Shown: positions 35,729 to 44,313 of the stretch, piece after piece
How positions within the stretch are numbered: position 1 is the stretch's first letter
Layout: the number at the start of each line of letters is the position of its first letter
Assembly (NCBI GenBank): GCA_002270295.1
Contig: NISF01000006.1
Location: 124,001 to 188,000 of the forward strand
Origin: Enterobacter sp. 10-1
GTDB taxonomy: Bacteria > Pseudomonadota > Gammaproteobacteria > Enterobacterales > Enterobacteriaceae
Reading direction: 5' to 3'
Length of the DNA stretch: 64,000 nt
Made by a program: the position numbers and the translations under genes
Notes under the pieces: generated by a model
The model's input: only the letters and a program-made list of their open reading frames with translations
What the model was told of the DNA's origin: nothing
The model's database searches: none

Positions 35729-35833
35729 ATGTCAAAAAAAGGTATTCGTGCGTTGGTTTATGTTTCCGTTGTCTCCGTCTTTATCTGGGGGGCTGCGGGG
35801 TATCTGGTGGCGCAGGCGGTTAGCGTTTTGTAA
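35729..35833 (+). CDS. small single-pass membrane protein, unrecognised
   Basis: A 34-codon frame with a strong GGGAGG ribosome site 4 bp before the ATG. The product starts with a basic MSKKGIR and then has one clear hydrophobic helix (ALVYVSVVSVFIWGAAGYLV, residues 8-27), so an inner-membrane mini-protein is likely. It is followed 27 bp later by a 20-bp-arm hairpin that might terminate it. I do not recognise a family, and coding is inferred from the ribosome site and hydrophobic pattern. Confidence 0.5.
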   Translation: MSKKGIRALVYVSVVSVFIWGAAGYLVAQAVSVL

Positions 35834-35856
35834 ACCACCGCCCCAATCGCGGCACG

Positions 35857-36774
35857 TTATCGCGGCACCTTTCCCCGACGAAGGACCCCGTCGGGGAAAG
35901 GTGCCGCGAGGTGAGCGAGTAAAAACGCCTGCAGCAGGGCGATGGGCTGCGGGCTGAGCGTATTTGCGGACCACACCAGATAGTATCCCTCACCGGTCGC
36001 GACGGCCTGCCTGAACGGTAGCGTCAGCAATCCCGCCTGCAGCGCCTGTTGGCTAAGCAGCAGATCCCCCACCGAAACGCCGTGGCCGCTCATGGCCGCC
36101 ATATTGCCCTGTTCAAGGCTATCGAAAACCAGCCCCTGGGCAAGATCTACCGCCGGCTGCTGCCCGCTATGCTGCAGCCAGCGCCGCCAGTCCCGGCGAT
36201 CGGTGGTCGGATGAATCAGCGGGCAGGAGGCTAAGTCTTCACGCGCCGCTGAGGCCATTGCCGGCGAACAGACCGGGATCAGCCACTCCGCGAACAGCAG
36301 CGTCTGGCGCTTATCCGCGCCAAAATTCCCGTCGCCGAGGAGGATGGCGCAGTCGTACGGTTCCAGAGCAAAATCCACGCTATCCTTGTCCATCCACACG
36401 CTGCTGAGCTCGATTTCAGGGCGCTGATGCTGCTGGCGAAATTGCCGCAGTACGTCCAGCAGCCAGCGCATGGTTAGCGTGGACGGGGCCTTCAGCCGCA
36501 GTTTTCCCGCCTGTCGGCGCAGCGTATGACAGGCTCTGTCGATAGCCGAAAAGCTCTCCTCCAGCGCGTTTGCCAGCTGCCGCCCGGCATCGGTGATGAT
36601 CACTTTTGGCCCCTGGCGAATAAAAAGTCGGCATTCGAACCAGGCTTCCAGGGTGCTGATATGCCGGCTGACGGCGCCGGGGGTAACGTGCAGCGCGGCG
36701 GCGGCCTGGCTAAATGAACCCAGCCGCGCGGCGGTCTCAAACGCGCGCAGAGCATACAGCGGAGGCGTTGACAT
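35857..36774 (-). CDS. LysR-family regulator (GcvA-like)
   Basis: A 305-aa regulator with an N-terminal helix-turn-helix (LGSFSQAAAALHVTPGAVSRH, residues about 18-38) and a GcvA-like effector domain. It is divergent from a LysE-family exporter, the usual arrangement for a regulator and its amino-acid exporter target. The last 16 residues (AAPFPDGVLRRGKVPR) are encoded by the palindromic repeat at 35861-35908, so the natural C-terminus has probably been replaced. This tail is likely not important for function. Confidence 0.85.
   Translation of the reverse strand: MSTPPLYALRAFETAARLGSFSQAAAALHVTPGAVSRHISTLEAWFECRLFIRQGPKVIITDAGRQLANALEESFSAIDRACHTLRRQAGKLRLKAPSTLTMRWLLDVLRQFRQQHQRPEIELSSVWMDKDSVDFALEPYDCAILLGDGNFGADKRQTLLFAEWLIPVCSPAMASAAREDLASCPLIHPTTDRRDWRRWLQHSGQQPAVDLAQGLVFDSLEQGNMAAMSGHGVSVGDLLLSQQALQAGLLTLPFRQAVATGEGYYLVWSANTLSPQPIALLQAFLLAHLAAPFPDGVLRRGKVPR
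35861..35908. repeat. perfect 20-bp-arm inverted repeat at the LysR 3' end
   Basis: The arms at 35861-35880 and 35889-35908 are exact reverse complements around an 8-base loop (AAGGACCC). A partial copy of the left end (CGCGGCAC) also occurs at 35848-35855. The repeat is inside the last codons of the LysR gene on the minus strand and supplies its terminal residues. There is no T tract on either side, so it is not a standard terminator. Confidence 0.85.
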
Positions 36775-36790
36775 CGTTATGGATCTCTAT

Positions 36791-36819
36791 GGTGAGTAAT
36801 ACTCACATTCAAACTCACC
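36791..36819. promoter_or_regulatory. candidate LysR operator in the divergent promoter
   Basis: GTGAGT-AAT-ACTCAC (36792-36806) is a perfect inverted repeat, and another ACTCACC half follows at 36813-36819. A further GTGAGT lies near the LysE start. Repeated half-sites between a LysR gene and its divergent target suggest its binding region. Confidence 0.5.
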
Positions 36820-36890
36820 ATTTCTCGTTTTTCAACCAGGAAATCAAAGGACAGAATGCATCAATCTGAATAATTGAGTGAGTTATTGTC

Positions 36891-37505
36891 ATGAACTACG
36901 TGCTGGTGGCGGGATATTGTCTGACGGTTGTGGCCCTGATTGCGACTCCGGGTCCGGTGGTGCTGCTGGTGACCGGTACGGCAGCGCGGGAGGGCTACGC
37001 CCGCGCGGTACGTACGATGGTCGGCGGAAATCTGGCCTCGCTGCTGCTGATTGCCGTAGCGGCGGCAATGCTGACCGGCGCGCTGCACCTCGACCCGCAG
37101 GCGCTGGCGCTGGTGGCTATCGGCGGATCGCTGTACATTGCCTTTCTGGCGATAGGGATGCTGCGCGCAACCTCAGCCGCTCACCCGGCGGCCCGCCGCA
37201 GTGGTGGGCTGGCGGTGGGATTTATCACCGCGCTGGCTAATCCAAAAGATATCCTGTTTTTTGTCGCGTTTTTTCCGCAGTTTATTCATATCACCGCTGA
37301 TACCGGCGTAAGCCTTGGGATACTCACCGCGCTCTGGGTCGTTATCGACCTCAGCGTACTCTCACTTTATATTCTCGCCATTCATCGCTGGCTGACGCTG
37401 GCGCATACCCGGCGTTTGACGACGATTTCAGCCGCTTTTTTGCTGGCCCTGGCCCTTTACGGTTTTGGTTACAATCTCTGGCAGCTAATCGGTAGCCGGG
37501 TATAA
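36891..37505 (+). CDS. LysE/RhtB-family amino-acid exporter
   Basis: Inner-membrane protein of 204 aa with about six hydrophobic segments. The N-terminal VALIATPGPVVLLVTGTAAREG (about residues 13-34, with the family PGP motif) and GFITALANPKDILFFVAFFPQF (about 113-134) are typical of the family. Substrate is unknown. It is divergent from the LysR gene, which probably controls it. Confidence 0.87.
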   Translation: MNYVLVAGYCLTVVALIATPGPVVLLVTGTAAREGYARAVRTMVGGNLASLLLIAVAAAMLTGALHLDPQALALVAIGGSLYIAFLAIGMLRATSAAHPAARRSGGLAVGFITALANPKDILFFVAFFPQFIHITADTGVSLGILTALWVVIDLSVLSLYILAIHRWLTLAHTRRLTTISAAFLLALALYGFGYNLWQLIGSRV

Positions 37506-37541
37506 GAAAGCGGCTATGCTCGAAAGAGAGGAGAAAAAACG

Positions 37542-37796
37542 ATGATAGAGAACGACGCGCTTCGCGCAGCTGCGAACGGTGAAAGAGACGATATTGCGCC
37601 TGCGGTATTCGCCGCCGGGCTCCTGGCTGCCAGGGAGAGAATTACGCATCTCGAACGGCAGCTGGCAACGCCGGTCAGGCTGCCCGTCTGTTGTGCGAGT
37701 CCGGTATGTGAAATTGAAGCGGGCTATGCGGCAGGGGTCAGCGATTGTCGAAATGCGATCCGCCTGGCGGGTTATCCGATCGAAGGGGATGATTAA
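37542..37796 (+). CDS. hypothetical protein, 84 aa
   Basis: Soluble, mostly charged protein with three cysteines in its centre (CCASPVCEIE) and a helix-rich N-terminus. GAGGAG lies about 9 bp before the ATG, and codon use fits the neighbours. I do not recognise a family. It follows the exporter by 36 bp and may share its transcript. Confidence 0.6.
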   Translation: MIENDALRAAANGERDDIAPAVFAAGLLAARERITHLERQLATPVRLPVCCASPVCEIEAGYAAGVSDCRNAIRLAGYPIEGDD

Positions 37797-37807
37797 GCGG
37801 TGCCGCG

Positions 37808-37891
37808 TTAGTAGAGGAAAAAGCGCGTCGCAACCAGCGCACAGATAATCAGCAGGATCAGAATAAGCTCGAAACGGTAGCGCCGCAGCAT
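37808..37891 (-). CDS. ydgU: small membrane protein YdgU
   Basis: A 27-aa frame preceded by GGAGG at 5-6 bp. The product has a basic start (MLRRYRFE) and one hydrophobic helix (LILILLIICALVATRFFL). The RYRFE...CAL..ARF-like pattern and its position next to asr match E. coli YdgU. It lies just downstream of the asr terminator on the same strand, so read-through from asr could express it. Function is unknown. Confidence 0.75.
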   Translation of the reverse strand: MLRRYRFELILILLIICALVATRFFLY

Positions 37892-37903
37892 AGTATCCTC
37901 CAG

Positions 37904-37929
37904 AAAAAAACGGCGCTGAAGCAGCGCCG
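37904..37929 (-). terminator. rho-independent terminator of asr
   Basis: On the minus strand CGGCGCTG, loop CTT, CAGCGCCG is followed by seven T residues. It lies between asr and ydgU. Confidence 0.92.
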
Positions 37930-37960
37930 ATTTATTACGATACCAGACTAACCGGGGTAA

Positions 37961-38386
37961 TTATGCAGCCGGCTGTGCAGCTGGTTTAGCCGCAGCGTGG
38001 TGCTTGGTAGTTTTGTGGTGTTTTTTAGCAGCCTGAGCTTTCTGCGCTACCGGTTTAGCAGCGGCTTTGTGGTGTTTCTTTGCGGCCTGGGCTTTCTGAG
38101 CAGCGGCTGGTTTAGCTGCAGCTTTGTGGTGTTTCTTAGCGGCCTGGGCTTTCTGAGCGGCAGCCGGTTTAGCTTCAGCTTTTTTGTGTTTTTTCACAGC
38201 CTGAGCTTTCTGCTCTGCGGCCGGTTTAGCGGCGGCTTTGTGATGTTTTTTGTGATGAGTGGTCCTGGCAACGGTGCTGTGAGTTGCAGCAGCCGGAGCC
38301 TGAGTGGTGCTTACCGCGTCAGCGGCGAAAGCAGCAGAAGACAGACCCATAGCAGCGGCAACGACCAGAGCTAATACTTTTTTCAT
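37961..38386 (-). CDS. asr: acid shock protein Asr
   Basis: Exported basic protein of 141 aa. A signal peptide ([21 protein letters not shown], in which the last residues form the AFA cleavage site) is followed by a Lys/His/Ala-rich region made of repeated [18 protein letters not shown]-type units, about four copies. The charge suits a periplasmic acid-protective role. E. coli Asr is about 102 aa, so this one has extra repeats. An RstA-like box and a -10 lie upstream; a terminator follows. The ATG at 38386 follows GAGGA. Confidence 0.92.
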   Translation of the reverse strand: MKKVLALVVAAAMGLSSAAFAADAVSTTQAPAAATHSTVARTTHHKKHHKAAAKPAAEQKAQAVKKHKKAEAKPAAAQKAQAAKKHHKAAAKPAAAQKAQAAKKHHKAAAKPVAQKAQAAKKHHKTTKHHAAAKPAAQPAA

Positions 38387-38443
38387 TCTGATATCCTCGA
38401 AAAGGTTTTTTTCATTCAACCCCACTGCGGGGCCGGTGAAAGA

Positions 38444-38505
38444 ACTATATGCTTCTCTTTTCGAGCTTTCCGTGAGTGTTTGGTATCGGCGTGTAACCGA
38501 ATGTA
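38444..38505 (-). promoter_or_regulatory. asr promoter with RstA box
   Basis: On the minus strand TACATTCGGTTACA (38505-38492) agrees with the RstA consensus TACATNTNGTTACA at all but one fixed position. TATAGT at 38449-38444 is a good -10, about 43 bp downstream of the box. RstA is known to activate asr in E. coli under acid conditions. Confidence 0.7.
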
Positions 38506-38546
38506 CGGTGGGGATAACGCGCCGGGACGCCGCCCGGCGCGGAGGC

Positions 38547-40034
38547 TTACAGATAGCGGGAGGTCAGATGCTGGCGGAAGTAGTCGCTGTTCAGGTCTTC
38601 CCCGGTGGCGTTGTGGATCAGCTGGGAGGTCGTGAAACGGCTGCCGTGCTGCCAGATATTCTGCTGCAGCCAGCCGAACAGGCTGGAGAAATCACCGCTG
38701 GCAATCTGTCTCTCCAGCTGCGGTAAAGCGCGTCTGGCGGCCGCCATCAGCTGCGCCGCGTACATCGCCCCCAGCGTGTAGGAAGGGAAGTAGCCAAAGC
38801 CGCCGTCGGTCCAGTGAATATCCTGCATACAGCCGTTGCGATAGTTACCGGTGGTGGACAGGCCCAGCCAGCTTTGCATTTTTTCATCCCAAAGCGCCGG
38901 AATATCCTCAACCTCGATGTCGCCGTCAATCAGCGCCCGCTCAATCTCATAGCGCAGAATAACGTGCGCCGGATAGCTGACCTCATCGGCATCCACGCGA
39001 ATAAACCCAGGCTTGACGCGCTGATTCCAGGCGATGAAATTGTCGCTGCCGAACGCCGGCTGCTCGCCGAAACGCTGGCGAATGGCAGGCAGCAGACGGT
39101 TTAAAAACGCGTCGCTGCGGCCCAGCTGCATTTCGAAAAACAGGCTTTGTGATTCGTGGATCGCCGTTGAGCGGGCGAGGGCGACCGGCTGGTCGAGCCA
39201 TTTGCGCGGTAAATTCTGCTCATAGCGGGCGTGACCCGTTTCGTGGATAACGCCAAACAGCGCGCTCAGCAGATCGCTTTCGTTGTAGCGGGTGGTGATG
39301 CGCACGTCCTGCGGCACGCCGCCGCAGAATGGATGGGCGCTGATATCCAGACGCCCGGCGTTGAAGTCAAAGCCCAGTACGCGCATCGCTTCCAGCCCCA
39401 GCTCGCGCTGGTCGGCGATGGGGAACGGGCCCTGCGGCTCGATTAGCGGATGCTGCGCCTGTTTTTCAACGACGTTAGCCAGCAGCGACGGCAGCCAGGA
39501 TTTGAGGTCGGCAAACAGCACGTCCAGCCGGGCGCTGGTCATATCGGGCTCGAAAATATCCAGCAGGGCGTCGTACGGCGAACAGCCCTTAGCTTCGGCG
39601 CGCAGGGCTGCCTCCTGGCGGCTGAGCCTGACGACTTCGCGCAGGTTTTCGGCGAAGCCCTCCCAGTCATTGGCCGGTCGCTGGCTGCGCCAGGCGTGTT
39701 CGCAGCGGCTGCCGGCCAGAGATTTAGCCTCAACAAGGCTCTCCGGCAGCAGGGCCGCCTGGGCGTGCTGGCGGGTCATTTCGCGCAGGTTGGCCTGCTC
39801 AACATCGTTAAGATCTTCCTGACGGGCGTCCTGGAGCGCCTGAGCCACGCTCTTATCGGTCAGGATTTGGTGCTGCAGCACGCCCAGCTCCGCCAGCGCC
39901 TCGCCGCGCGCCGCGCTGCCGCCCGGCGGCATCATGGCGAACATATCCCATCCGGCGATGGCGCCAAGATGCGAAAAGCGCGACAGACGTTGGAAAGTAC
40001 GGGTAAGCTGCTGATAGTTTTTATTTTCTGCCAT
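38547..40034 (-). CDS. M32-family metallocarboxypeptidase
   Basis: A 495-aa zinc carboxypeptidase of the Taq/YpwA family. The HETGH zinc motif is in [14 protein letters not shown] near residue 266, and the family blocks [17 protein letters not shown] and [13 protein letters not shown] are present. The ATG at 40034 begins [17 protein letters not shown], giving normal length; a longer upstream reading is dismissed. It is cytoplasmic, with no signal peptide. It lies between asr and ynfM, where E. coli has no such gene. Confidence 0.92.
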   Translation of the reverse strand: MAENKNYQQLTRTFQRLSRFSHLGAIAGWDMFAMMPPGGSAARGEALAELGVLQHQILTDKSVAQALQDARQEDLNDVEQANLREMTRQHAQAALLPESLVEAKSLAGSRCEHAWRSQRPANDWEGFAENLREVVRLSRQEAALRAEAKGCSPYDALLDIFEPDMTSARLDVLFADLKSWLPSLLANVVEKQAQHPLIEPQGPFPIADQRELGLEAMRVLGFDFNAGRLDISAHPFCGGVPQDVRITTRYNESDLLSALFGVIHETGHARYEQNLPRKWLDQPVALARSTAIHESQSLFFEMQLGRSDAFLNRLLPAIRQRFGEQPAFGSDNFIAWNQRVKPGFIRVDADEVSYPAHVILRYEIERALIDGDIEVEDIPALWDEKMQSWLGLSTTGNYRNGCMQDIHWTDGGFGYFPSYTLGAMYAAQLMAAARRALPQLERQIASGDFSSLFGWLQQNIWQHGSRFTTSQLIHNATGEDLNSDYFRQHLTSRYL

Positions 40035-40446
40035 AGTAAATTCGGACCTGTTGCAAGTGAACGAAAGGTATAGCCTGTTGACTCCTACACTATCCTGATC
40101 CTCCGCACGGGTCGAGTGATGCGCGTGAATTGCCTCCCGGGATAAGCGCGGCGACGGCCTGCCGCTGCGGCAACTGAAACCACCGGGGCGTCCGCCTACG
40201 ACCCGCATCGCCGCGGCGGTCAGTCATCATAATGTCATCGTGATGTGGCCAGGATAGCAGATTCTTTCTGAGCCAGCGGCTAAACTCATCAAGAGCCAGG
40301 GCCGCTGCTGCGGGGTAAATATGAATCCGTTCACCTTGCTGTTTATCGCACTACTTTCAATCGATGCCGTCAGGGAGCTGCTGGGGGCGTCATCGGTGCT
40401 AGGAATGTGGTGAGCAGCGTGGCCGTGAAGGCCACGTGATGACTTG
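40035..40446. other. intergenic region between M32 peptidase and ynfM
   Basis: Apart from the small frame at 40321-40413, it holds a CGTGGCC/GGCCACG stem at 40418-40436 just past the ynfM stop, a weak terminator candidate. The part from 40100 to 40240 is GC-rich with no gene seen. Confidence 0.5.
40321..40413 (+). CDS. possible 30-aa hydrophobic peptide
   Basis: The frame starts at an ATG five bases after GGGG and encodes MNPFTLLFIALLSIDAVREL plus ten more residues ending GMW. One hydrophobic helix (residues 3-17) is apparent. No family is recognised. Coding is supported only by the ribosome-like site and the membrane-like pattern. Confidence 0.35.
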   Translation: MNPFTLLFIALLSIDAVRELLGASSVLGMW

Positions 40447-41697
40447 CTATTTGAGACGGTTGTGCAAACAAGCGCCGGTAATGAGTGCTGCCGTTAACAT
40501 CAGGGCGATAAAGCCGCCAACGCCATTCCAGCCGTAGTTATGCCAGAACACTCCGCCTAAGGTCCCGGCAATACTTGACCCCAGATAATAGCTAAACAGA
40601 TACAGCGACGATGCCTGCCCGCGGGCGCGTCGGGCGCGTGGGCCAATCCAGCTGCTGGCGACCGAGTGCGCGGCAAAAAAACCGGCCGAAAAGAGCAGCA
40701 TGCCGCTGAATATCAGCCACAGCGAGGCGAAAAGCGTCAGCAGCAGGCCGCCAAGCATTACCGAGATGGAGAGCAGCATCACCGGGCCGCGCCCGTAGCG
40801 GGCGGTCATTGCCCCGGCCTTCGGCGAGCTCCATGTTCCGGTCAAATAGGCGACCGAGAGCAGGCCGACCACCGCCTGATTCAGCGACCACGGCGACATC
40901 ATCAGACGATAGCCGATGTAGTTAAACAGCGTCACGAAAGACCCCATCAGCAGGAACCCTTCGAGAAAGAGCAGCGGCAGACCGCGATCGCGCCAGTGCA
41001 GGCGGAAGTTAATCAGCAAGGATTTTGGCCGCAGCGAGGTCGGGCGGAAATGGCGCGACTCCGGCAAAATTCGCCAGAACATAATGGCTGACGCGAGGGC
41101 AAAACAGCCGATCGCCGCCAGCGCCACGCGCCAGCCGAAGAAATCGGTAAACACCCCGGTGAGCAAACGTCCGCTCATCCCGCCAATAGAGTTGCCGCTG
41201 ATGTACAGCCCCATCGAGAAGGCCACCACGCTGGGGTGGATCTCCTCGCTCAGGTAGGTCATGCCGACGGCCGCTACGCCGCTGAGCGACAGGCCGATCA
41301 GCGCGCGCATGATAAGGATCCCGTGCCAGGTGGTCATTACCGTTGACAGCAGGGCGCAGCAGGAAGCCAGTACCAGCGCGGTGACCATCACCTTTTTACG
41401 CCCGATGGCGTCGGAGACAGGACCGGTAAACAGCAGCCCGACGGCGAGCATGGCGGTGGAGATCGATAGCGATACGCTGCTGCTGGCCGGGGTGATGCCG
41501 AACTCGCTCGACAGCACGGGAAGGATCGGTTGAACGCAATAGAGCAGGGCAAAGGTTGCGAGACCGGCAGAGAAGAGCGCCAGGGTGACGCGCATAAACT
41601 GAGGGGTACCGCGTTTGATGAACTGATTTGGCTGGGATACGACATTGTCGATGACCTCGCTTGCCGGCGCGGTGTCAACGGTAGTTGTGCGACTCAC
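40447..41697 (-). CDS. ynfM: MFS transporter YnfM
   Basis: Major facilitator protein of 416 aa with 12 hydrophobic segments. GPVSDAIGRKKVM is the loop 2-3 motif, and the protein follows E. coli YnfM (QFIKRGTPQFMRVTLALFSA and so on). A GTG at 41697 gives the conserved SRTTTVD N-terminus with an AAGGAT site upstream; the ATG at 41739 would add 14 residues. Substrate is not established here. It is divergent from ynfL. Confidence 0.88.
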   Translation of the reverse strand: MSRTTTVDTAPASEVIDNVVSQPNQFIKRGTPQFMRVTLALFSAGLATFALLYCVQPILPVLSSEFGITPASSSVSLSISTAMLAVGLLFTGPVSDAIGRKKVMVTALVLASCCALLSTVMTTWHGILIMRALIGLSLSGVAAVGMTYLSEEIHPSVVAFSMGLYISGNSIGGMSGRLLTGVFTDFFGWRVALAAIGCFALASAIMFWRILPESRHFRPTSLRPKSLLINFRLHWRDRGLPLLFLEGFLLMGSFVTLFNYIGYRLMMSPWSLNQAVVGLLSVAYLTGTWSSPKAGAMTARYGRGPVMLLSISVMLGGLLLTLFASLWLIFSGMLLFSAGFFAAHSVASSWIGPRARRARGQASSLYLFSYYLGSSIAGTLGGVFWHNYGWNGVGGFIALMLTAALITGACLHNRLK

Positions 41698-41815
41698 GGA
41701 AAATCCTTGCTGAGAAACTCGGGGGTTATGTGACCTCACAGATCACATTTTTAGGGTATGAAAATGTAAATATTCTGTCTAATATATTAATAATCTCAAA
41801 TAAGACGTTTTAAAT

Positions 41816-42718
41816 ATGAATGTCGAGCTGCGCCACCTGCGCTACTTTATTGCCGTTGCCGAAGAGCTCCACTTTGGTCATGCGGCGGCGCGGCTGAATA
41901 TCTCTCAGCCGCCGCTCAGCCAGCAGATTCAGATCCTTGAGCAGCAGATCGGCGCCCGGCTTTTTGCCCGTACCAACCGCAGCGTAAGCCTGACGGCGGC
42001 GGGAAAACAGTTTCTTGCCGATAGCCGCCAGATCCTCACCCAGGTTGAGGATGCCGCCGCGCGGGCGGGGCGTCTGCACCACGGCGAAACCGGCGAGCTG
42101 CATATCGGCTTTACCTCCTCGGCGCCGTTTATTAAGGCCGTCTCCGATACCCTGTCGACCTTTCGCCGCCGCTATCCGGACGTGCACATCCAGACCCGGG
42201 AAACCAATACCCGGGAACAGATTGTGCCGCTTAACGAAGGGGCGCTCGACCTGGGGCTGATGCGCAACACCCAGCTGCCGGAAACGCTGGTGTGGCAGTG
42301 CATTCTGCGCGAACCGCTGCTGGCAATGGTGCCCAGCGATCATCCCCTGGCGCGCCAGGATGCCGTCAGCCTGGCGGAGCTGGCGCGTCAGCCGTTTGTC
42401 TTCTTCGACCCGCACGTGGGCACCGGGCTGTACGACGATATTCTGGGGCTGATGCGCCGCTATGGCTTAACGCCGACGATAGCTCAGGAAGTGGGCGAGG
42501 CGATGACGATTATTGGTCTGGTGTCGTCCGGGCTTGGCGTATCCATTCTGCCAGCCTCATTTAAGCGGGTTCAGCTCAATGAAATGCGCTGGCTGCCGAT
42601 CGTCGAGCAGGATGCTGTGTCCGAAATGTGGCTGGTCTGGTCAAAGCATCGCGAGCAGGGGCAGGCGGCACAGCGCTTCCGGGAACAGCTTCTTCACGCC
42701 GCCGTAAGGCATAATTAG
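41816..42718 (+). CDS. ynfL: LysR-family regulator YnfL
   Basis: A 300-aa regulator with an N-terminal helix-turn-helix (FGHAAARLNISQPPLSQQI, about residues 20-38) and an effector domain. Position and sequence match E. coli ynfL. The 118-bp AT-rich gap to the divergent ynfM probably holds its binding sites. Confidence 0.9.
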   Translation: MNVELRHLRYFIAVAEELHFGHAAARLNISQPPLSQQIQILEQQIGARLFARTNRSVSLTAAGKQFLADSRQILTQVEDAAARAGRLHHGETGELHIGFTSSAPFIKAVSDTLSTFRRRYPDVHIQTRETNTREQIVPLNEGALDLGLMRNTQLPETLVWQCILREPLLAMVPSDHPLARQDAVSLAELARQPFVFFDPHVGTGLYDDILGLMRRYGLTPTIAQEVGEAMTIIGLVSSGLGVSILPASFKRVQLNEMRWLPIVEQDAVSEMWLVWSKHREQGQAAQRFREQLLHAAVRHN

Positions 42719-42737
42719 GACAAAATCAGCTCAAAAT

Positions 42738-42753
42738 TGTGCAGTAAATCACA
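42738..42753. promoter_or_regulatory. CRP site upstream of mlc
   Basis: TGTGC-N6-TCACA differs from the CRP consensus by one base in the left half and has the correct 6-bp gap. E. coli mlc is also under CRP control. Confidence 0.65.
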
Positions 42754-42808
42754 AGGCTAAGCAAAAATTTGACGTGCACCGTCGAAGTGCTTCACCATAG
42801 CTGAAAGT

Positions 42809-42830
42809 TTATTTCGAAGCGCGAAAATAA
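42809..42830. promoter_or_regulatory. Mlc autoregulatory operator
   Basis: TTATTTCGAAG-CGCGAAAATAA has the paired TTATTTCG/CGAAAATAA arms of Mlc sites. It ends 9 bp before the mlc start codon, as expected for autorepression. Confidence 0.8.
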
Positions 42831-42839
42831 AGGGAGTCA

Positions 42840-44063
42840 ATGGTGGTAGCGGATAGTCAGCCTGGCCATATCGATCAAATAAAGCAGACCAATGCAGGAG
42901 CAGTGTATCGCCTGATTGATCAGCTTGGCCCGGTATCGCGCATCGATCTCTCCCGTTTTGCTCAGCTGGCCCCCGCCAGTATTACCAAAATTGTCCGCGA
43001 GATGCTGGAAGCGCATCTGGTGCAGGAAACGGAAATCCAGGACCCGGGCAGCCGCGGGCGCCCGGCGGTGGGCCTGATGGTTGAAACCGAGGCCTGGCAC
43101 TATCTTTCCGTGCGCATCAGCCGGGGAGAGATTCACCTCGCGCTGCGGGACTTAAGCAGCAAGCTGGTGGTCGAAGAGCAGCTCGAGCTGGCGCTGCAGC
43201 ATGAGCAGCCTTTTCTGACGCGGGTCGTTGAGCATATCGATCGTTTTTTTATCCGCCATCAAAAGAAACTGGAACGCCTGACCGCGATTGCCGTCACCAT
43301 GCCGGGAATTATCGATACCGAAAATGGCATCATTCATCGGATGCCGTTTTATGATGACGTGAAGGATCTGCCGCTCGGCGAAGTGCTGGCCAACCATACC
43401 GGGGTTTCGGTTTATATTCAGCACGATATCAGCGCCTGGACTATGGCGGAATCGCTGTTTGGCGCCTCCAGAGGGGCGAGGGACGTGATTCAGGTGGTTA
43501 TCGACCACAACGTCGGCGCCGGGGTGATTACCGACGGTCGCCTGCTGCATGCCGGGAGCAGCAGCCTGGTGGAAATAGGTCATACTCAGGTCGACCCTTA
43601 TGGCAAACGCTGCTACTGCGGCAACCACGGCTGTCTGGAAACCATTGCCAGCGTGGAGAGCGTGCTGGAACTCACCCAGGTGCGGATGACCAAATCGATG
43701 AGCTCAATGCTGCACCAGCAGCCGCTGAGCGTTGAGTGGCTCTGTCAGGCCGCGCTGCAGGGGGATTTGCTGGCCCGGGATATTATCAGCGGCGTTGGTC
43801 AGCACGTAGGACGGATTCTGGCGATCATGGTTAACCTCTTCAATCCGCAAAAAATTCTTATCGGCTCCCCGTTTAGCCTCGCGGCGGATATTCTGTTTCC
43901 GGCTATTTCTGACTGTATTCGTCAACAGTCGCTGCCAGCCTATAGCCGACATATTACCGTCGAAAGCACCCAGTTCTCCAACCGCGGAACCATGGCCGGT
44001 GCCGCGCTGGTCAAAGATGCCCTCTATAACGGATCGCTGCTGATACGACTGTTACAGGGTTAA
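42840..44063 (+). CDS. mlc: global sugar repressor Mlc
   Basis: ROK-family repressor of 407 aa. The DNA-binding helix-turn-helix lies near residues 33-55 (SRIDLSRFAQLAPASITKIV). The zinc-binding motif GKRCYCGNHGCLE is near residues 254-266. Mlc represses pts and other sugar-uptake genes and is captured by unphosphorylated EIICB-Glc at the membrane. It closely follows E. coli Mlc. CRP and Mlc sites lie upstream. GGGAG precedes the ATG. Confidence 0.95.
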   Translation: MVVADSQPGHIDQIKQTNAGAVYRLIDQLGPVSRIDLSRFAQLAPASITKIVREMLEAHLVQETEIQDPGSRGRPAVGLMVETEAWHYLSVRISRGEIHLALRDLSSKLVVEEQLELALQHEQPFLTRVVEHIDRFFIRHQKKLERLTAIAVTMPGIIDTENGIIHRMPFYDDVKDLPLGEVLANHTGVSVYIQHDISAWTMAESLFGASRGARDVIQVVIDHNVGAGVITDGRLLHAGSSSLVEIGHTQVDPYGKRCYCGNHGCLETIASVESVLELTQVRMTKSMSSMLHQQPLSVEWLCQAALQGDLLARDIISGVGQHVGRILAIMVNLFNPQKILIGSPFSLAADILFPAISDCIRQQSLPAYSRHITVESTQFSNRGTMAGAALVKDALYNGSLLIRLLQG

Positions 44064-44313
44064 CATTTTTTCATAGTCACACTAAAAATTGCGCTATCTC
44101 AAGCTGGCATTCATCGGCTTCGCGTAGACTTTTCCCACAGTTTAGTATCCATTTTCTGTATATATCCGCAAAAATCACGCAGCAGGAAGGCCGCCACGCA
44201 GGGAATCCCGACCCTTACTCCGGTAAGCGTCCAGGGGGAGCGAGGACGCTAACCGCAATGCCGCCTGAGGGCTGACGGATATATATTTCATCAATATAAC
44301 TGTGGGGTTAGTG

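Noticed and set aside
37961-38386. Regularly spaced repeats that might suggest a CRISPR array
   Set aside because: The repeats are in-frame codons of the Asr Lys/His/Ala-rich region, with no distinct spacers and no cas genes nearby.
41726-41750. Possible CRP site between ynfM and ynfL (TGTGACC...GATCACA)
   Set aside because: The half-sites are 9 bp apart instead of 6, so it does not fit the CRP consensus.
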